This document shows positions 34,260-47,000 of a stretch of DNA of 64,000 bases, piece after piece (position 1 is the stretch's first letter; each line of letters opens with the position of its first letter). Source of the DNA: Camillea tinctor (Eukaryota; Ascomycota; Sordariomycetes; Xylariales; Xylariaceae); NCBI GenBank assembly GCA_022578605.1, contig MU394078.1, positions 62,001 to 126,000 of the forward strand. Reading direction: 5' to 3'. The translations under genes and the position numbers were made by a program. The notes beneath the pieces were generated by a model. That model saw only the letters and a program-made list of their open reading frames with translations. It searched no databases and was not told the origin of the DNA.

Positions 34260-36043
34260 CTTGAGGACGATTCGTGCTCAGCGTGGGTTGGATCGGCAGT
34301 GGTGTGTGGGGTGTGCGGGTATACGAAGTATGTATGTATTTATTGAGAAGCCCGAGGGACGACGAATGATGAATGACGAATACCTTAGTTTTGCGCAACA
34401 GCGGCAGCAGCAGCAGTGGCAGTACTAGGTATTGATGATGATGCCAAGGTTGGATTGTTGGCGTGCAAACAAGGGAAATGTTGAAAAGGAAGAAAAAAAC
34501 TCGCCAGGAATGGACAAGGAAGAAGAGAAGAAAGAAGAATTAAAAAAAAAAAAAAAAGAGTTGTTTGTGTTAATGTTCAAAGTACACTGTGTACAAAGAA
34601 ACTTAAAAGAAGAAGAGAAAAAAAAAGGTAGGGCGACAACAAGAAATGAAGAAAAGAAGGAGGGGGTGAGGAACGAGAGTGAGTGGATGACGACTTTTAA
34701 AAATGGTCGGGATGGTAATGAGGTGAACGTAGTGTCGAATAAGTCAGCGAGGACGACGGCGACGATGAGAATTAAGTGGACTTTTAGAAGTTTGCACTGG
34801 GAAGTTGTTGCTTAGGAGACAACAATGAGGAGGGGAGGAAGTAATAGTAGTGGTGGTAGTAGTAGAGACCCTGAAAGAAGTGCTGAATTTCGCAAGATGC
34901 AATGCAAATGCACAACAGCAGCAAGTAGTATAATGAACGACCGAGGCGGAACGACGAGGCAAAGCCAGTCAAGTTAATGGATTTCAATAAGGAATGACTT
35001 GATCGTTTAGGATACTTGATTGATCAACAATCAGGATGCTCTATTTAAAAAAACCAAAAATAAACTAAGGAGTGGACTTTTCTTTGTAGAAGAAAAAAAG
35101 AAGAAATAAAAAGGATGGAAATGCGGGTTAAGCTGGGTTGGCATACAAGAATGAAGGATGATCAGGTCTGGGTCCTGGTGCTCTTTTGACAACGAACTTC
35201 ACATCAAAGAAAACTACTTTTCAGACCTAGGGGTCCACGACTCACCTGCCCAAGGCTGGACGAAGCTCGAAGGATACGATAATACATAATACTGTGGCAC
35301 GCTGCCGAATAGAGCTGAAGACAAAGGCGGCGACATGTTAGTTGGTGGACCCCCGTCAGCACTGCTTAGACCTCGCCTGAATCCGAATCAATAATATGGT
35401 TAGAAAAGGAAGAAACAAGGATTCGAGGGAATGTGAATATGGTCGAACGAAGCGAATCTGTGTCACAAAGGAACTAGCCCGTACCACTGAAAGGAGGTTT
35501 TTGTTTGAAAACGGAATATACACACACACTACACCACGCATGCTCGAAATTGGCTATGTATTGTCAATATTGCCTCTTACCTACCTAGGATATCAGGTAA
35601 GGTAAGGTAAGGCCCGGGGTAAGGTAGGGTGGGATAGAATAGGTAAGCATCGTATTCCACGCGAGGGATTCCGGGGAATGTAACAATCGTTCTGGCGACA
35701 TGGGAATTAAACACCACTTCCGAAAAAAAACATGATCTCATACCGCTTTGTAGAGTGGACAGAGTGGAATGGTATCGAGATATTTGAAACGCCAAAGTTG
35801 AGACATAATCTTTCATTTATGCTCGCACCAGATGTGTTAGGCTCCGGTGAAACATTACCCACGCAGGGTCGTATATGCCGAATTGGGACGGTGTCTAACT
35901 GTGCCTAGATTGGCTTTCATTCCCCTGGGATTATCGCCTCGCTCCCACGCTACGAGAATATACGACATGTCCATTCCAACTTCCCCTTATCCCTGTCGAG
36001 CCTAGCCCTACTTACCTGGCTGACTAGGCATATCATATCTGAT
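34260..36043. other. Long upstream region of the CRIB gene
   Basis: 1.8 kb holding the CRIB promoter (and possibly a long 5' leader) and the ALDH 3' flank. The minus strand is pyrimidine-rich from about 34.47 to 34.68 kb. A GGTAAGGTAAGG repeat sits near 35.60 kb. No protein could be supported. Confidence 0.55.
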
Positions 36044-37635
36044 TTATTTAGGGTAGTCCTTCAAATGGTAGCTCTTTAGCTTGACGAATTGATCGAACCC
36101 GAATCTGCTCAGAGTGACGCCTTTGCCCGAGTTCTTCCAGCCCGTCCACGCGAGGTCCTGCAGCACACCAAGGTCAGTAGGCAATAAATCAAGGAGATAA
36201 TTCAGCATATGGGTGGACAAAAAGAACGCACCGGGCTCGGGAAGTCTGCACGGTTGACAAAGACGGTGCCTGCCTCAACCTGTTCTGCGAGATCGTAGCC
36301 CTTGTCTGTATCCTTTGTCCAAATACTAGCCGTGAGGCCAAATTCACTGTCATTCATCAACTTGACAGCCTCTTCGTCATTCTTTACTTTCATAATCGAG
36401 ATGACCGGCCCGAAAGTTTCCTCCGTCATAACCGTCATGCTGTGATTGACATCAACGAGCAGGGTAGGTTTGACAAAATTGCCCTTCGGTGGCAGGCTAT
36501 CAAATGTCGGATTCTCTGGTGTTAGATCCTTTGCTCCCTTGTCGAGGGCGTCCTTAATATGAGATTCTATGGTCTCTTTGGACCGCCTCGAGATAACAGG
36601 GCCGATTTGAGTCTCTTTGAGCAAGGGGTCGCCAACCTTATAGTCTTTCAAGACCTTTTGGACCGCCTCGATGAAGCTATCATATATCTTCTCGTCAACA
36701 TAAACTCGTTCGATAGCACAGCAGCTCTGGCCTGAATTGAATATCGATCCATCTACGATCTCAGCAGCTGCCCAGTCCAGATCGACATCCCCTCTAACAT
36801 ACGCGGGATCCTTGCCACCGAGCTCCAAACCGACGTTGACAATGCGATCAGAGGCTGCTTTTTGTACTGCTAGTCCTCCAGCGACCGAGCCGGTGAAGCA
36901 GATGAGGGATATCTTGGGATTGCGCACTATGGACTCTATGATTAATGGTGACCCACAATGGAAGTACTGCAAAACACCAGCCGGGAGACCAGCCTCGGAG
37001 AAGATCTTGACGACCTGCTCCGCTATAGTTGGTGTTTGAGGCGAAGGCTTAAGGATTACGGTGTTACCAGCTAGGAGGGCTGGGATGAGCGAGTTGACCA
37101 AAATAAGATAGGGATACTAGCAGTGTTAGTAGTGCCAGTACTGTGACTTGAGGTTTCATTATGGGCGTCTTACGTTCCATGCGAATATGACGAGAACAGG
37201 ACCGACGGGGACTTTGCGGATGAACCGCTTGAAACCTTTCTCGGGCTCACCATCGGTGTCCTTTAACGTCTCATCACTAATCTTGACTAGATAGTTCGCG
37301 CGCTTTATTGCCGTTGCAACTAGTATATCGTAAGCTTGGTATAGCTCAGCTATCTCCATAGGAATGGGTCAGTCACCTTCGACGCCAGTGTAAGCGATGG
37401 GACGCCCCATCTGTACAGTCACCTCCTGGGCAAGCTCATCTTTCTTCTTCTCAAGCAAGCTAAGAGCTTTGTTTACTATGATCTTGCGATCAGTCAAGGA
37501 AGTCTGGCGCCATCCTAAGAATGCCTCTGTGGCAATCTTGGGGATTTCTTCCAACTCGGCTGTCGAGATGCCATTGCGCGACAAGATAGGTTCGTTCGTA
37601 GTTGGGGAAATAGTTGTGATAGTTTCCACAGACAT
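36044..37635 (-). CDS. NAD(P)-dependent aldehyde dehydrogenase
   Basis: Oxidises an aldehyde to its carboxylic acid with NAD(P). Four exons, 37635-37377, 37319-37174, 37116-36232 and 36157-36044, give 467 residues, the usual ALDH superfamily size. Motifs are PVGPVLVIFAWNYPYLILVN (cofactor-binding start), KPSPQTPTIAEQV (cofactor lysine), FTGSVAGGLAVQ (Rossmann glycines), the general-base glutamate in LELGGKDPAYV, the catalytic cysteine in FNSGQSCCAIERV, EETFGPVISIM, and C-terminal AWTGWKNSGKGVTLS. The YTGVEVATAIK join comes from a 57-bp intron and matches family sequence. It resembles fungal succinate-semialdehyde-type ALDHs, but the substrate is not provable here. It is divergent from ESF2. 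Confidence 0.93.
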
Positions 37636-38108
37636 TTTGTTTAGAGGCTAAGTTAAGCAGTGGATTCTTTTGGATAGGTATGTCAAGTAAGCAAATAAAA
37701 AACAGGTTGGTGTGAAAAAAAGACAATGTCTTCTTGGTTTTTGTTAGTGTAAGTCGGTATAAGTTGATATAAGTTGGTATGGAAAGTAAACTCCCCCTCT
37801 GCCCCTTCCCCTGGGGGACAAGAACGTCACTGGCCCTTACACCTTGGAGGGGCAAACACACTATGCCCCTCCGAACCCACCTGCCCCGATAAAGGAGATA
37901 TGTTGCACTAGTCGATAAGCTTATCTTATCGCATGTTTTACGTATCGGTGTTTTTTATTTTTATTTTCTAATAAGATTTATTTTCTAAACCAGCTCCAGT
38001 TTATTTTTCTCTTGCCTTTGCTCTCTATACTGAGAAGCTCGACTTAAACGACAACGAACCCATTTTTCTTGCTTTAGGAGGTATTTAATAATTACAATTC
38101 CCCTCGAA
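37636..38108. other. Divergent promoter region, ALDH and ESF2
   Basis: 473-bp intergenic region containing a cluster of GATA motifs and a T-rich stretch about 130-180 bp upstream of ESF2. Confidence 0.6.
37888..37930. promoter_or_regulatory. GATA motif cluster (GATAAGCTTATC palindrome)
   Basis: A GATAA at 37888, a perfect palindrome GATAAGCTTATC at 37914-37925 (two inverted GATA cores) and a further TTATC at 37926-37930 lie between the divergent ALDH and ESF2 genes. Fungal GATA factors bind HGATAR sites, often in pairs. That they act here is inference. Confidence 0.4.
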
Positions 38109-39277
38109 ATGCCTCCCGAGAAGCGAAACCATTTCCTCGACGCTGAAGACAGTGATGACGATGCTAGCCAAGGATACGATTCCGAGGCCGAACAAATACA
38201 AAAAGGAACCCGGACGAGCAAACGTCGCAAACTCGACGATGCCGGTAGCGATGACGAGGGGAATCTAAGCGAAGAGGAGGTTCAAGAAGGATCGGAGCTG
38301 GAAGATCATGCACTACCCACCGAGGACACAGCGGAAAACCCCAAAGAGGAGGAATCCAAGTCTAGGCCCAAGCCCAGAGATAAAAAACCAGAACTACCAG
38401 ACGTGTCGCGGCCGTTAACCAAGAAAAACCTGGTCGCATCAGAAAAGGCAGTTCGACGGTCTGGTGTTATATATGTTAGCCGGATCCCTCCATTCATGAA
38501 ACCAACAAAACTACGGTACGATCATATCACTGTTCTTGTTAATGGAGTCTACGAGGTTGTGCTGACTTGTTTCGATGGACAGCTCACTTCTTGAGCCCTA
38601 TGGAAAGATCAATCGAATATTCTGCTCTCCGGAAGACCCTCAAGCACGTTCGCGCCGTATTCGGCAAGGTGGTAATAAGAAGCAATCATTCACCGAAGGT
38701 TGGGTGGAATTCTGCAACAAAAAGGAGGCCAAAGCTGCTGTCGAGCTTCTGAACGGCCACACCATCGGTGGGAAGAAATCGAGCTATTATCGAGATGACA
38801 TATGGGCCTTGAAATACCTTAAGGGTTTCAAATGGAGTACGTTCCTCTGTGCTTTATTTTATTCTTTCGGCGACGGGGAGTAGTGTTCTTATTGAACTGC
38901 TGGTCCAAGCTGAGCTACATCTTATAACAAAGCATAAACTGACTTGAACCTCTGAATTAGACAACCTCACCGAACAGATAGCATCCGAGACGGCCGAGAG
39001 AGCCAGCAGAATGAGAGCCGAAATTAGCAAGTCTACCAAGGAAGCGAAGGACTTTGTACGCAACATTGAAAAATCTAAGATGCTCGAGGGCATACAAGCA
39101 AAAGCTACGGCAAAGAAGAGCAGAGATGAAGGAGGTTCAGAGAAGATCGTGTCAGCTCCGCCTAGCGGTTCGACACAACCAAAGAGCATGCGCAAATTCA
39201 AACAGTCTTTGGTTGGCAGGGGAGATGCTGACAGGACTCCCGAGGAGGCTAAGAGAATACTAAGCAAGCTGTTTTGA
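38109..39277 (+). CDS. esf2: Pre-rRNA processing RNA-binding protein ESF2 (ABT1 family)
   Basis: Nucleolar factor of the small-subunit processome needed for early 18S pre-rRNA cleavages. Exons 38109-38515, 38583-38836 and 38961-39277 give 325 residues. The N-terminal third is acidic/basic low complexity. The RRM starts with GVIYVSRIPPFMKPTKLR, crosses intron 1 into SLLEPYGKINRIF, and ends with the Esf2/ABT1-specific YYRDDIWALKYLKGFKWNNL. A coiled, charged C-terminus follows (SRMRAEISKSTKEAKDFVRN) and ends KRILSKLF. Both introns disrupt conserved blocks that are restored exactly on splicing. Confidence 0.93.
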
Positions 39278-39390
39278 TTATATTTAATAATGATACCCCC
39301 TAAATATAGAATATCACTAGTCGTGTGATAGTGAGACGAATCCTGGTCCATCAATATTTCATGCGTGGAAACGATATATTGCGATACCTC

Positions 39391-41613
39391 TCACATAAGT
39401 GTCACGTTTTGGAACTCAACCGCGTCCCAATCTACCATCGGTATTCCGTCTATGTCGCTCCACCAATCCCAGAAAGTCCCTACTCTCAGAAAGACGGGAT
39501 GGTCGCTATTATTTGCTTCGAGCCCTTGTTCCGACGGCGCCGGCAAGATAAGCAAACCACCATCCCCAAATTCAGCGGCTCCGTTACGCTCGAAGCCCCA
39601 TCTCGTAGCCGTCTTTAACCGCACCAGTTGAAGCAGATCCTCCTGCTCGCGCTCAAGCGCATAGTTGCAAAGCAGCAATATACCGTCTCTGTCGACGGCG
39701 GCACCCGAGCCCAGGTCAGCTAGTCGCACCGTTCTAGCCGTGAGCGTGATCGTTCCGCCAACTACGCGGCCGAATGGCGCCGAGGTGTGCGCAAGTTGTA
39801 TACTATGGCCCACCAGCGTCGCCTCCGACTCGGAGTGCCCACCAAGCCGCATCTGCTGGCGTAGGTTATTATAAATGCATATCGGGCGCGAATCGCGGGG
39901 CTCATGGTCGAGCACCGAGATCCAGGACCACCCGGGAGAGCGGTACTGCTCCAGGTCGATCTTGACGCGCGGGCTCACGGGACTAGCCTTCCACATGAGG
40001 TCGTCGATGATCTGATTGCTCCACATCCCGGCGAGGTAGCTGTGCCCGTCTTTGCCGTGCTTGGAGGCGTAACCGGCGAGCGCCGGAAGGCGGTCCGAGG
40101 CGAATGTTAACTGTCGGAGCGAGTACTCTTCCAATATGCCGTGCCATGTGCCGACTACGCTCTGCTTGTCTTTATTCTTCTCCGCCAGCGCGGTCGCGTT
40201 CTCGACCCAGCGATGGTCCGGGCCGAAGGAGAGGAAAACCTCATTGCAGCTGAGCGACACCCCAATAGCGCCGCCAAATTCCAGGGTTCGTCTGGCAAGC
40301 TGGCGCTCCTGGAATGTCCAAACTCGGGTGTCTAAATGAGGCGACTCTTGCGCTTCGGGTGCAAGACACACCGGGACAATTGTCAATTCGCCCAGTCGTC
40401 CTCGGACAAGAAATGGAACGATGGCGATATCCTTAAAGGGGTCGAGAAACCCATCTTCCACAGTTCGCGAGGTCCCCGAAGCAAGCAGAACTATAGTCGC
40501 GTTAGCGTAGATGTCTCCCATCCTTTCTATTTCAGCCGCCTTGGATGCATCATCGTCCTGGACAATACAAAGCGCATCAATCCACAGGTATTGAATTCCC
40601 AAGCTGGCAGTAACACGGACAGCTTCTAGTATGGTTTTTGGAAGAAGGTCGAGCTGGATGCCTTCGTCTCGATGTGCTTCGAGGCTCGCCGCGGTCGTGA
40701 CAAGCTTCTGTGGCCCACCCCAACAGTAACTGAGGGCGACATAATCGCCGTATTGAATACGGTTTGTGAAATGTAGGTAGACTTTCTCCTCGCGATCCAC
40801 CCTAGATAGGTCCAGGACCATAGTAGGTAGTGGCAGGTTATCCTTGGCTAAGCACTGAGAATGTTGGCCTTTGCAGTTCTCTACCATCGATGAGATGCCG
40901 TCGGCAAAATAGGGGTCTTTCCAGTAATCTGCTGATCTGTAAAAACCTCCCAGCTCACGCCATCTCACGACCACTAGATATAATTTAGCAAGAATAGTTG
41001 ATAGCATCTGTATCCTTCGTAGAAACGGGTTCGTGAGTCCTCACCGTCGTAACCTGAGAGGTCCAACCCCATCATATCCCCTATTGTGTCTACGCAACAG
41101 ACAACCTCCATTAGAACCACGTACCTTCAAAAAAAAGGGATGCGTCTCATACCCACCTGGGATACTATACCAAGCCAACCGCGCCACCAAATTCGAGCCC
41201 TCCAAATAACACAGCAGAGTCGAAGGCACCGTGAGGTCCTCCACCACGCCCCCATCCTCATCCGCCTTCCCCTCCTCTCCCTCCCCTTCCTCCTCATCCT
41301 CATCCGCATCCATCAGCAAATCCTCATCGTTAATCTGGTACAGCAGCACCATCTGCACCATCTTATCCGCGAACCCGGGATCTGCCCGCACATCCGCCTC
41401 GCTCAGGCCCCCCGACGCCAGCATCCCCCTCCGCACGATGGCGCACAGCGCGCACCCGCGCCCCTCCAGCTCCGCGAACCGGCACACCGGCGCCAGCGCG
41501 CCGTCGTCGCTCGCGAGGCGGCTCAGGGACTCGGTCGTGGCGAAGAGCGAGGCGCAGCGCTGGCACAGGGCCGTGGTGCGCGCGAGCGCGGATGGTGGTG
41601 GTGGCAGCGGCAT
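39391..41613 (-). CDS. HET-domain protein (heterokaryon incompatibility type)
   Basis: Fungal HET-domain protein; such proteins can trigger non-self cell death, but most paralogues have unknown roles. My model has exons 41613-41125 and 41007-39391, about 701 residues. The HET core is clear: YVALSYCWGGPQ, LPKTILEAVRVTASLG, YLWIDALCIVQDD and DIYANATIVLLASG. Before it lies the usual C-K-x-H-x-x-C lead (ENCKGQHSQC). The N-terminus has paired cysteines (CQRC near residue 17, CRF..CALC later) that could bind metal, then an acidic run. I start at the ATG at 41613; the frame upstream has no ATG, only a TTG. The exon 2 boundary is uncertain: the ATG at 41007 follows an AG in phase, but a later acceptor would also work. 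Confidence 0.82.
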
Positions 41614-42840
41614 CTTCACCGGGGCCCCGGGAAGGGGGGGGGGAGGGTTGTTCAGGTATCTGAGTAGATAGGCAGCTACGATCAAGGGACGAGCGGGTGC
41701 GTGAATAGATCAGAGTTGAAGTAATAAGTAGCTGGCTTTTTGTATAAAACCAAATCTCCTTTCATTAACACACTAGTAATTGGTGTGCATTGTCTCTTAG
41801 TACACTGTATAGAAGAATGGGGGAGGGAGGAAGAATAAGCAGATAGTGAGATCATGGGAAAGAAACGGCTTAAAAGTTGGATATAAATAAAGGAGAGAGC
41901 TTGTTAGTTTGTGAAGTTAAGCTGAGCTGAGCTGAACTCGGGGAGAAGCAAAAATATATGTGAGGGGAAAAAAAAGATGATCACGGACCCTGGTAAGACT
42001 TTTCCGACTCATAAAATTGACCGAACCAAAAGATCATGCATTCAAAGCGTTAATGCTGAGGAGAGTATGTTTATTTTTTATAGCGGGCTATTGTCGAGGC
42101 CCTTCGTTCGCGCCGAGGGTGTCTAGACCTTTGCTAGACTACAACCTGCGACAATGCACCGAGTCTTTTCACCCCCAAAGAGTATACCGAAGTTAGATTA
42201 AAACCCGTAAATAACTGCTGACACTAAACATAACAAGGAGACCGACCCTTTTCCCTCATATATTCTACATAGGTACAATGCCCGAACTCGTGAATACCTT
42301 GGGGCGACATCTAATATGGTACACTGCTGCTAGATTAGAAGATGGGGGAGGCATGCGGATACACACACATAATTCATCTCATCTTTTTTTCTCTTTTTTT
42401 TTGTGCTTTTCTTTCTTTTGCATATCAACATTCACATTCTCGAGATCTAACGAGCGATCATTTATAAATCTTTCCTTCCTTCGCGAACTCCGTGGCGTCT
42501 CATGCTCTGGCAATAACCCATTTCTCCCCCTTGGCCCCCTCTACCCACATCGAAGCAGATACCCTCTTTCACCCCCAGACGGTATATAAAACATGAGATA
42601 TATAGCCCCGGGGAGAAAAAAAAGACATCAAATAAAAAACAGAGCCTGAAATCAAAGCAGCTGGCCTAATCGGCCTACCGCTCAAGGGGTATGTGCATAT
42701 CAAACAAGACAAATCATTCAAGGATTTTGCCAACAATCCGGAAGAGTTAGACCGGTCACGCGGTTCCACTTGAACATGGTGCGATGGACAAAACTCCAGA
42801 AACTCGACAAGAAGAACTAAGGGTGATGGTGGTTCTAATC
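41614..42840. other. Intergenic region, HET gene upstream / Bqt4-like 3' side
   Basis: Holds the HET promoter and the 3' flank of the Bqt4-like gene. It includes an AGCTGAGCTGAGCTGA short repeat near 41.92 kb and T-rich runs near 42.38 kb. No gene supported. Confidence 0.55.
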
Positions 42841-44034
42841 TTAAAACACGCCCATAACGTAAGGAATTAGAGCACTAAGCCAGAATGTTAGTAGCGTCCG
42901 GAACAAATGCGCATTGGAATCTGGAGCTTACCCAACTGCGAGCGTTGCGCTGAGACCGAACAATGCGCGGTTTCGAACGCGCTCTTTCCGTTGCTGAACC
43001 TCCGTCTTGACCTTCTTAGAGCTGGGTCCCTCGGGAGTCGCATTCTCCTTTTCATCTTCGTCGTCCTCTGCAATATCATCGGCCTTGCGCTTGCCCTTGG
43101 TGTTCGAGTCGGACGCAGAAGCAGATTCGGCGGCTGCAAGCCTGACCATCTCCTTCGCTTCCTCAATCATACGAGCTGCCTCCTCAGGGCTCGGCTCGCC
43201 AGAGACAGGAATTTCAACTTGAACGTCTGTGCTGGTTGTCTCAACGCCTGCAGTAAATTGCACCTCCTGGCCGACCTTAATCTGTACCTTGGGCTCCTCC
43301 TCGACAGGCGCAAAAACGACGGCGGGCTCCTTTTCGATTGACTTGATCGATATGTCTTCAGTAGCGGCTAGAGAGGCAGTGTCCTCCGTATTGGCGCCAT
43401 TCGTGGGAGGCTCGGACTCTTCCTTTACAGGAGCAACCTCTGGAACACTAGACACACTAGATTGCGACGCGGCAACTCTAGTTGATCGTTTGCGCGGGGA
43501 TGCGATGGCTCGTTTCTTGGTAGGACTGGCCGAGCGGCGACCACGTGTGCTGCGTAATGATGATGGGGTAGGGGGCGCCAGGAGCGGCTGTGCCAATAGC
43601 GAAGCTTCGAACTTGGGCGGCGCGGTGATCTTCTTGGGTGGGCTGTCCGTCGCATTCGTGATCGCAATTTCGGCCGGGTCAAGCAAGGCGCAAATCCAGG
43701 GGGTGATCTGGTACTCTTCGGCAAGAGCCAAAGCCTGCTCAGGAGGGATCCAGACATTACCAGCGGTCTCTTCGGGGCTAGTGGTAGGGAGCGACTTGAT
43801 GTATTTGCGCTCGGTCTCCTCTTCTATGGCCTCGGCATAGGGAAACGTAGCCTTGAACATGCCGGTCGCAGAAACGAAGCCATCTTGACTGCGGCGCATG
43901 AGGAAGTACGAGTTCGGGGACGACTTAAAAATACCCGAGGTGATCCCCTTGGGAAGAGGCGCGCGAAGATGCGCGTAGTCAAAAACGCCGAGAGCAGACG
44001 GGTCGACATCACCGGCAGCGCTGGCAGCAACCAT
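42841..44034 (-). CDS. Bqt4-like APSES-fold protein with C-terminal membrane tail
   Basis: 378 residues from exons 44034-42932 and 42874-42841. The N-terminal domain (about residues 10-130) has the APSES/KilA-N-type pattern seen in fission-yeast Bqt4: [49 protein letters not shown]. Bqt4 is an inner-nuclear-membrane protein linking telomeres to the envelope. A disordered middle has basic NLS-like segments ([12 protein letters not shown]), then an acidic region and a basic [17 protein letters not shown] stretch directly before a hydrophobic tail [20 protein letters not shown]. That tail is completed only by the 34-bp last exon; intron retention would put a stop directly after LAVG. Start chosen at MVAASAAGD; upstream codons show no conservation. 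The telomere role is inferred from the family. Confidence 0.82.
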
Positions 44035-47000
44035 CTTGGGGGTTAGTTGGGTTTGACCCAGGCGCCGACGCGATATCAGCTCAGTATCTGCAGGCAAGGT
44101 AAGCTTCGCGCCACACAAGCAGTCGAGATCGCGGATGTAGTACAAGGAGGGATATCCTCAGTCATGAGGGGATTATGCTTCTTCGGAAGATGCCTAGACG
44201 AGGCCATTTTGGTTGAATTCTATCCGGAACTGGAAGACGCGACAAGCGACGAAAAAATGGGGCGACAGCGTAAGACGTGCTGCGGCAAAGGGTGGAAAGC
44301 GTCAAACGACGATATTAAGATGGAACCTAGAGGATACTTGTATGGCTGATGGTCATGGACGACACAGGTTAGCTGGAGGAGGTATGATGAGGCGCGCAAG
44401 GCTAGGATTTTCGATAGTCGCCATAGGAAGCGCGAGCAAGAAGGCAGAGACAAGATCGGATCTCACTCACGTTACGAGAATTAGGTACCGTATCGGAAAG
44501 CTGGTGGATAAGGCGAAAGGCGAACTAAAGGTAGACCTCGGAATACCACTGTATTGAAGAACGAACCAGATTAGATAAAAAAAAGATATGGTAGATGCTC
44601 GTACCAAACAATTGAGGAAATGGTACTAATGGATGGAAAGCTGGTGGTGTTGTATTACTGTCGCAAAAAAAAAAAAGGGTAAAAAAAAAAGAAAAAGAAC
44701 CTTTTTTTTCGATTAGAAGAAAAAAAAAAGGGTGTAGTGTTTCCCGTAAATGAACAGATGGGATGGAGAAGGGGAGAGGAAAAGGGCTTTTGCCTTTCTC
44801 CTACTACTAGACTGGTACTTTGGGGGGGGAAGGAGAGGATGGATGGGTGGTCCTGGGGTCGGAGGGAAGGGAATTGCGCACCAAAAAAGTCGCGAGATCA
44901 CCTTGTAAACCGTTCTTGCCTGTCCCAAATCGCTGCAATCAATTAATCGGGGCAGGGGTCCAATTTTCTAGAGTCCCCTCCTCCAGTTAAAATGCAACAT
45001 AATGACCAGGGGCTGGCGACTCCGCTTCTTACTTTCGAGAATCGAAGCTTAGGCCAACACCCCCATTTCGGGAAGTCTCTTTTCCCAGCCTGCCAGCCCT
45101 TGCTACCCTGGGCACTTGCTTAAGTTAGCATGGTTCTTCATCTGTTCCCCAAGCCCACCCCCTAGCAATCCCCCCTAGCACCTACCTTGTAATTACATAT
45201 TACAGAGTAGTGCCTACCCCCGCTAATCTACTAATGTACATGTACGTACCTACCTACACCTGCCACGATGAGACGTGCATATACAGTGTCCCGATACAGT
45301 GTTGCACTATAAGACGCGCTGGGTTCGAGACCGGACGTGTTACCTCCTAACCAACGCGTTAGTACGTAAGTACCTAGGTACCTGGGTTTATACGGGATGG
45401 GGAAGTTCGCGAACGCTTTGCAATAATTTCGAAGCTACCTAAGCACGAATTATTAGCCCCAACTAGATTTTATTAGCTCGTATGTAGTTGAGAATCCCGA
45501 GAGCCGCAATCTAGGTAGGTAGGTATGCCTTCCGCCCTCCCTGAACCATGTCCGTTCACCATGTACAAGGCATACGTATACTACATACCTAGGTTAGGTA
45601 TATTCTTAGGTATAGGTATGCATTATATAACGAATGCCGTTGGCACTACCTAGGTAATATACCCTCCCTCTCCTCTCCTCCCCTCCCTTCCCTAATATTA
45701 AAGCGTATTTGTGTGTCCTTTTCTCTCTTTTAATATTTTTTTGATATTTTTTTTTATCTTTTGTTGTTGAGATGGATAAAATTGTTAAAAATAGTGTCAT
45801 TAATTATTATGCCCTTTCTCAAAAAACAACTGTCCATTTGTATTTATAATACCAAGAATAATGAGTATACTCTTACTAAATAACCCTAGTCGAGAGAAAA
45901 CATTAGGGCTATCGATATCAATCTAATTCAGATGGTCTATATGCAGACCTTAGTAGTAGGTAGTAGCGTGAAGGTAGGTTAGGTATGTACGCACAGGTAG
46001 GGATATATGTAGGTAAGATAAGTTAGCTTTGGGATATTCGGCATGGTAACTCTTGTTTTTATTCTCGGAGATAAAAATGCAGCGGGGGAAGAGAGATAGA
46101 GAGGGAACAAAAAAAAGGATGGATGGTGTGTGGACGAACGATGGACGATGGCGGAATGCATCCCCATCCCCCATCTCCATCCTGCACGTCCATCCCATCC
46201 AATTGTACAACTCAGCTGAAAGAAAAAGAAGACACCAGAATATGAGCAACCCAAGGTACACTAGATTAGGTAGGGTACTACACAAGTCCATATCTTAGTA
46301 TATCCATATATACATGTCTAGGTTACCTAGGTACATACATACCTACATATTGTCTGGTACTTACCTAGGTTAGTATATACCTAGTATACACATTAGAGAA
46401 CGAGTCTTGTACTATTATCTACACTACATACATTTAGGCTCTCTGATCACTGCCTTCAGCGGATGCTAACTAAAGCAGACAATGCAGCTTGGTAAATGCA
46501 GATTTCCTGCATGTGCAGAGTCCTCTAGCTTAGCTTTTTAGTCTCTTTTCTTCTCTTACCTTCTTTCCCCCTTTTTTTTCATCTGGTATTTATGTACTTC
46601 GAAGTGTAAGTGGAAATAGTGTTTTGTATGTGTGGGTGTATGTATGTGTGTGTACAAGAGAGGAATACCAGGTACTAGTAACCTTCTCTACCTTATGTAC
46701 CAACCTACTAAGTTACTTATCTACCTCCATACATGCTGTAATGTTACATACATCTGTAATGACATCTTGCTTCTACTTGATCTCAGTACATGTAGGTACC
46801 TAAATACCTACCTACATCATATATACATAGTACCTAGATATGTGCGTGTGTATGTGACATTTAGGTGTACATAGGTAGTAAGTATTAGTATAATGAATTG
46901 TGTAATCTAATATTGTATAGTCTTTTTTCTGGGTATGTCCCAAAAAAGAAAAAAGAAAGAAAAAAAGACATCATGAATGATTCACTCTTGTCTACCTCGT

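Noticed and set aside
45300..45360. tRNA-like sequence with a GGGTTCGAGACC B-box string
   Set aside because: No acceptor, D or anticodon stems can be formed on either strand at the right spacing; the T-stem does not pair.
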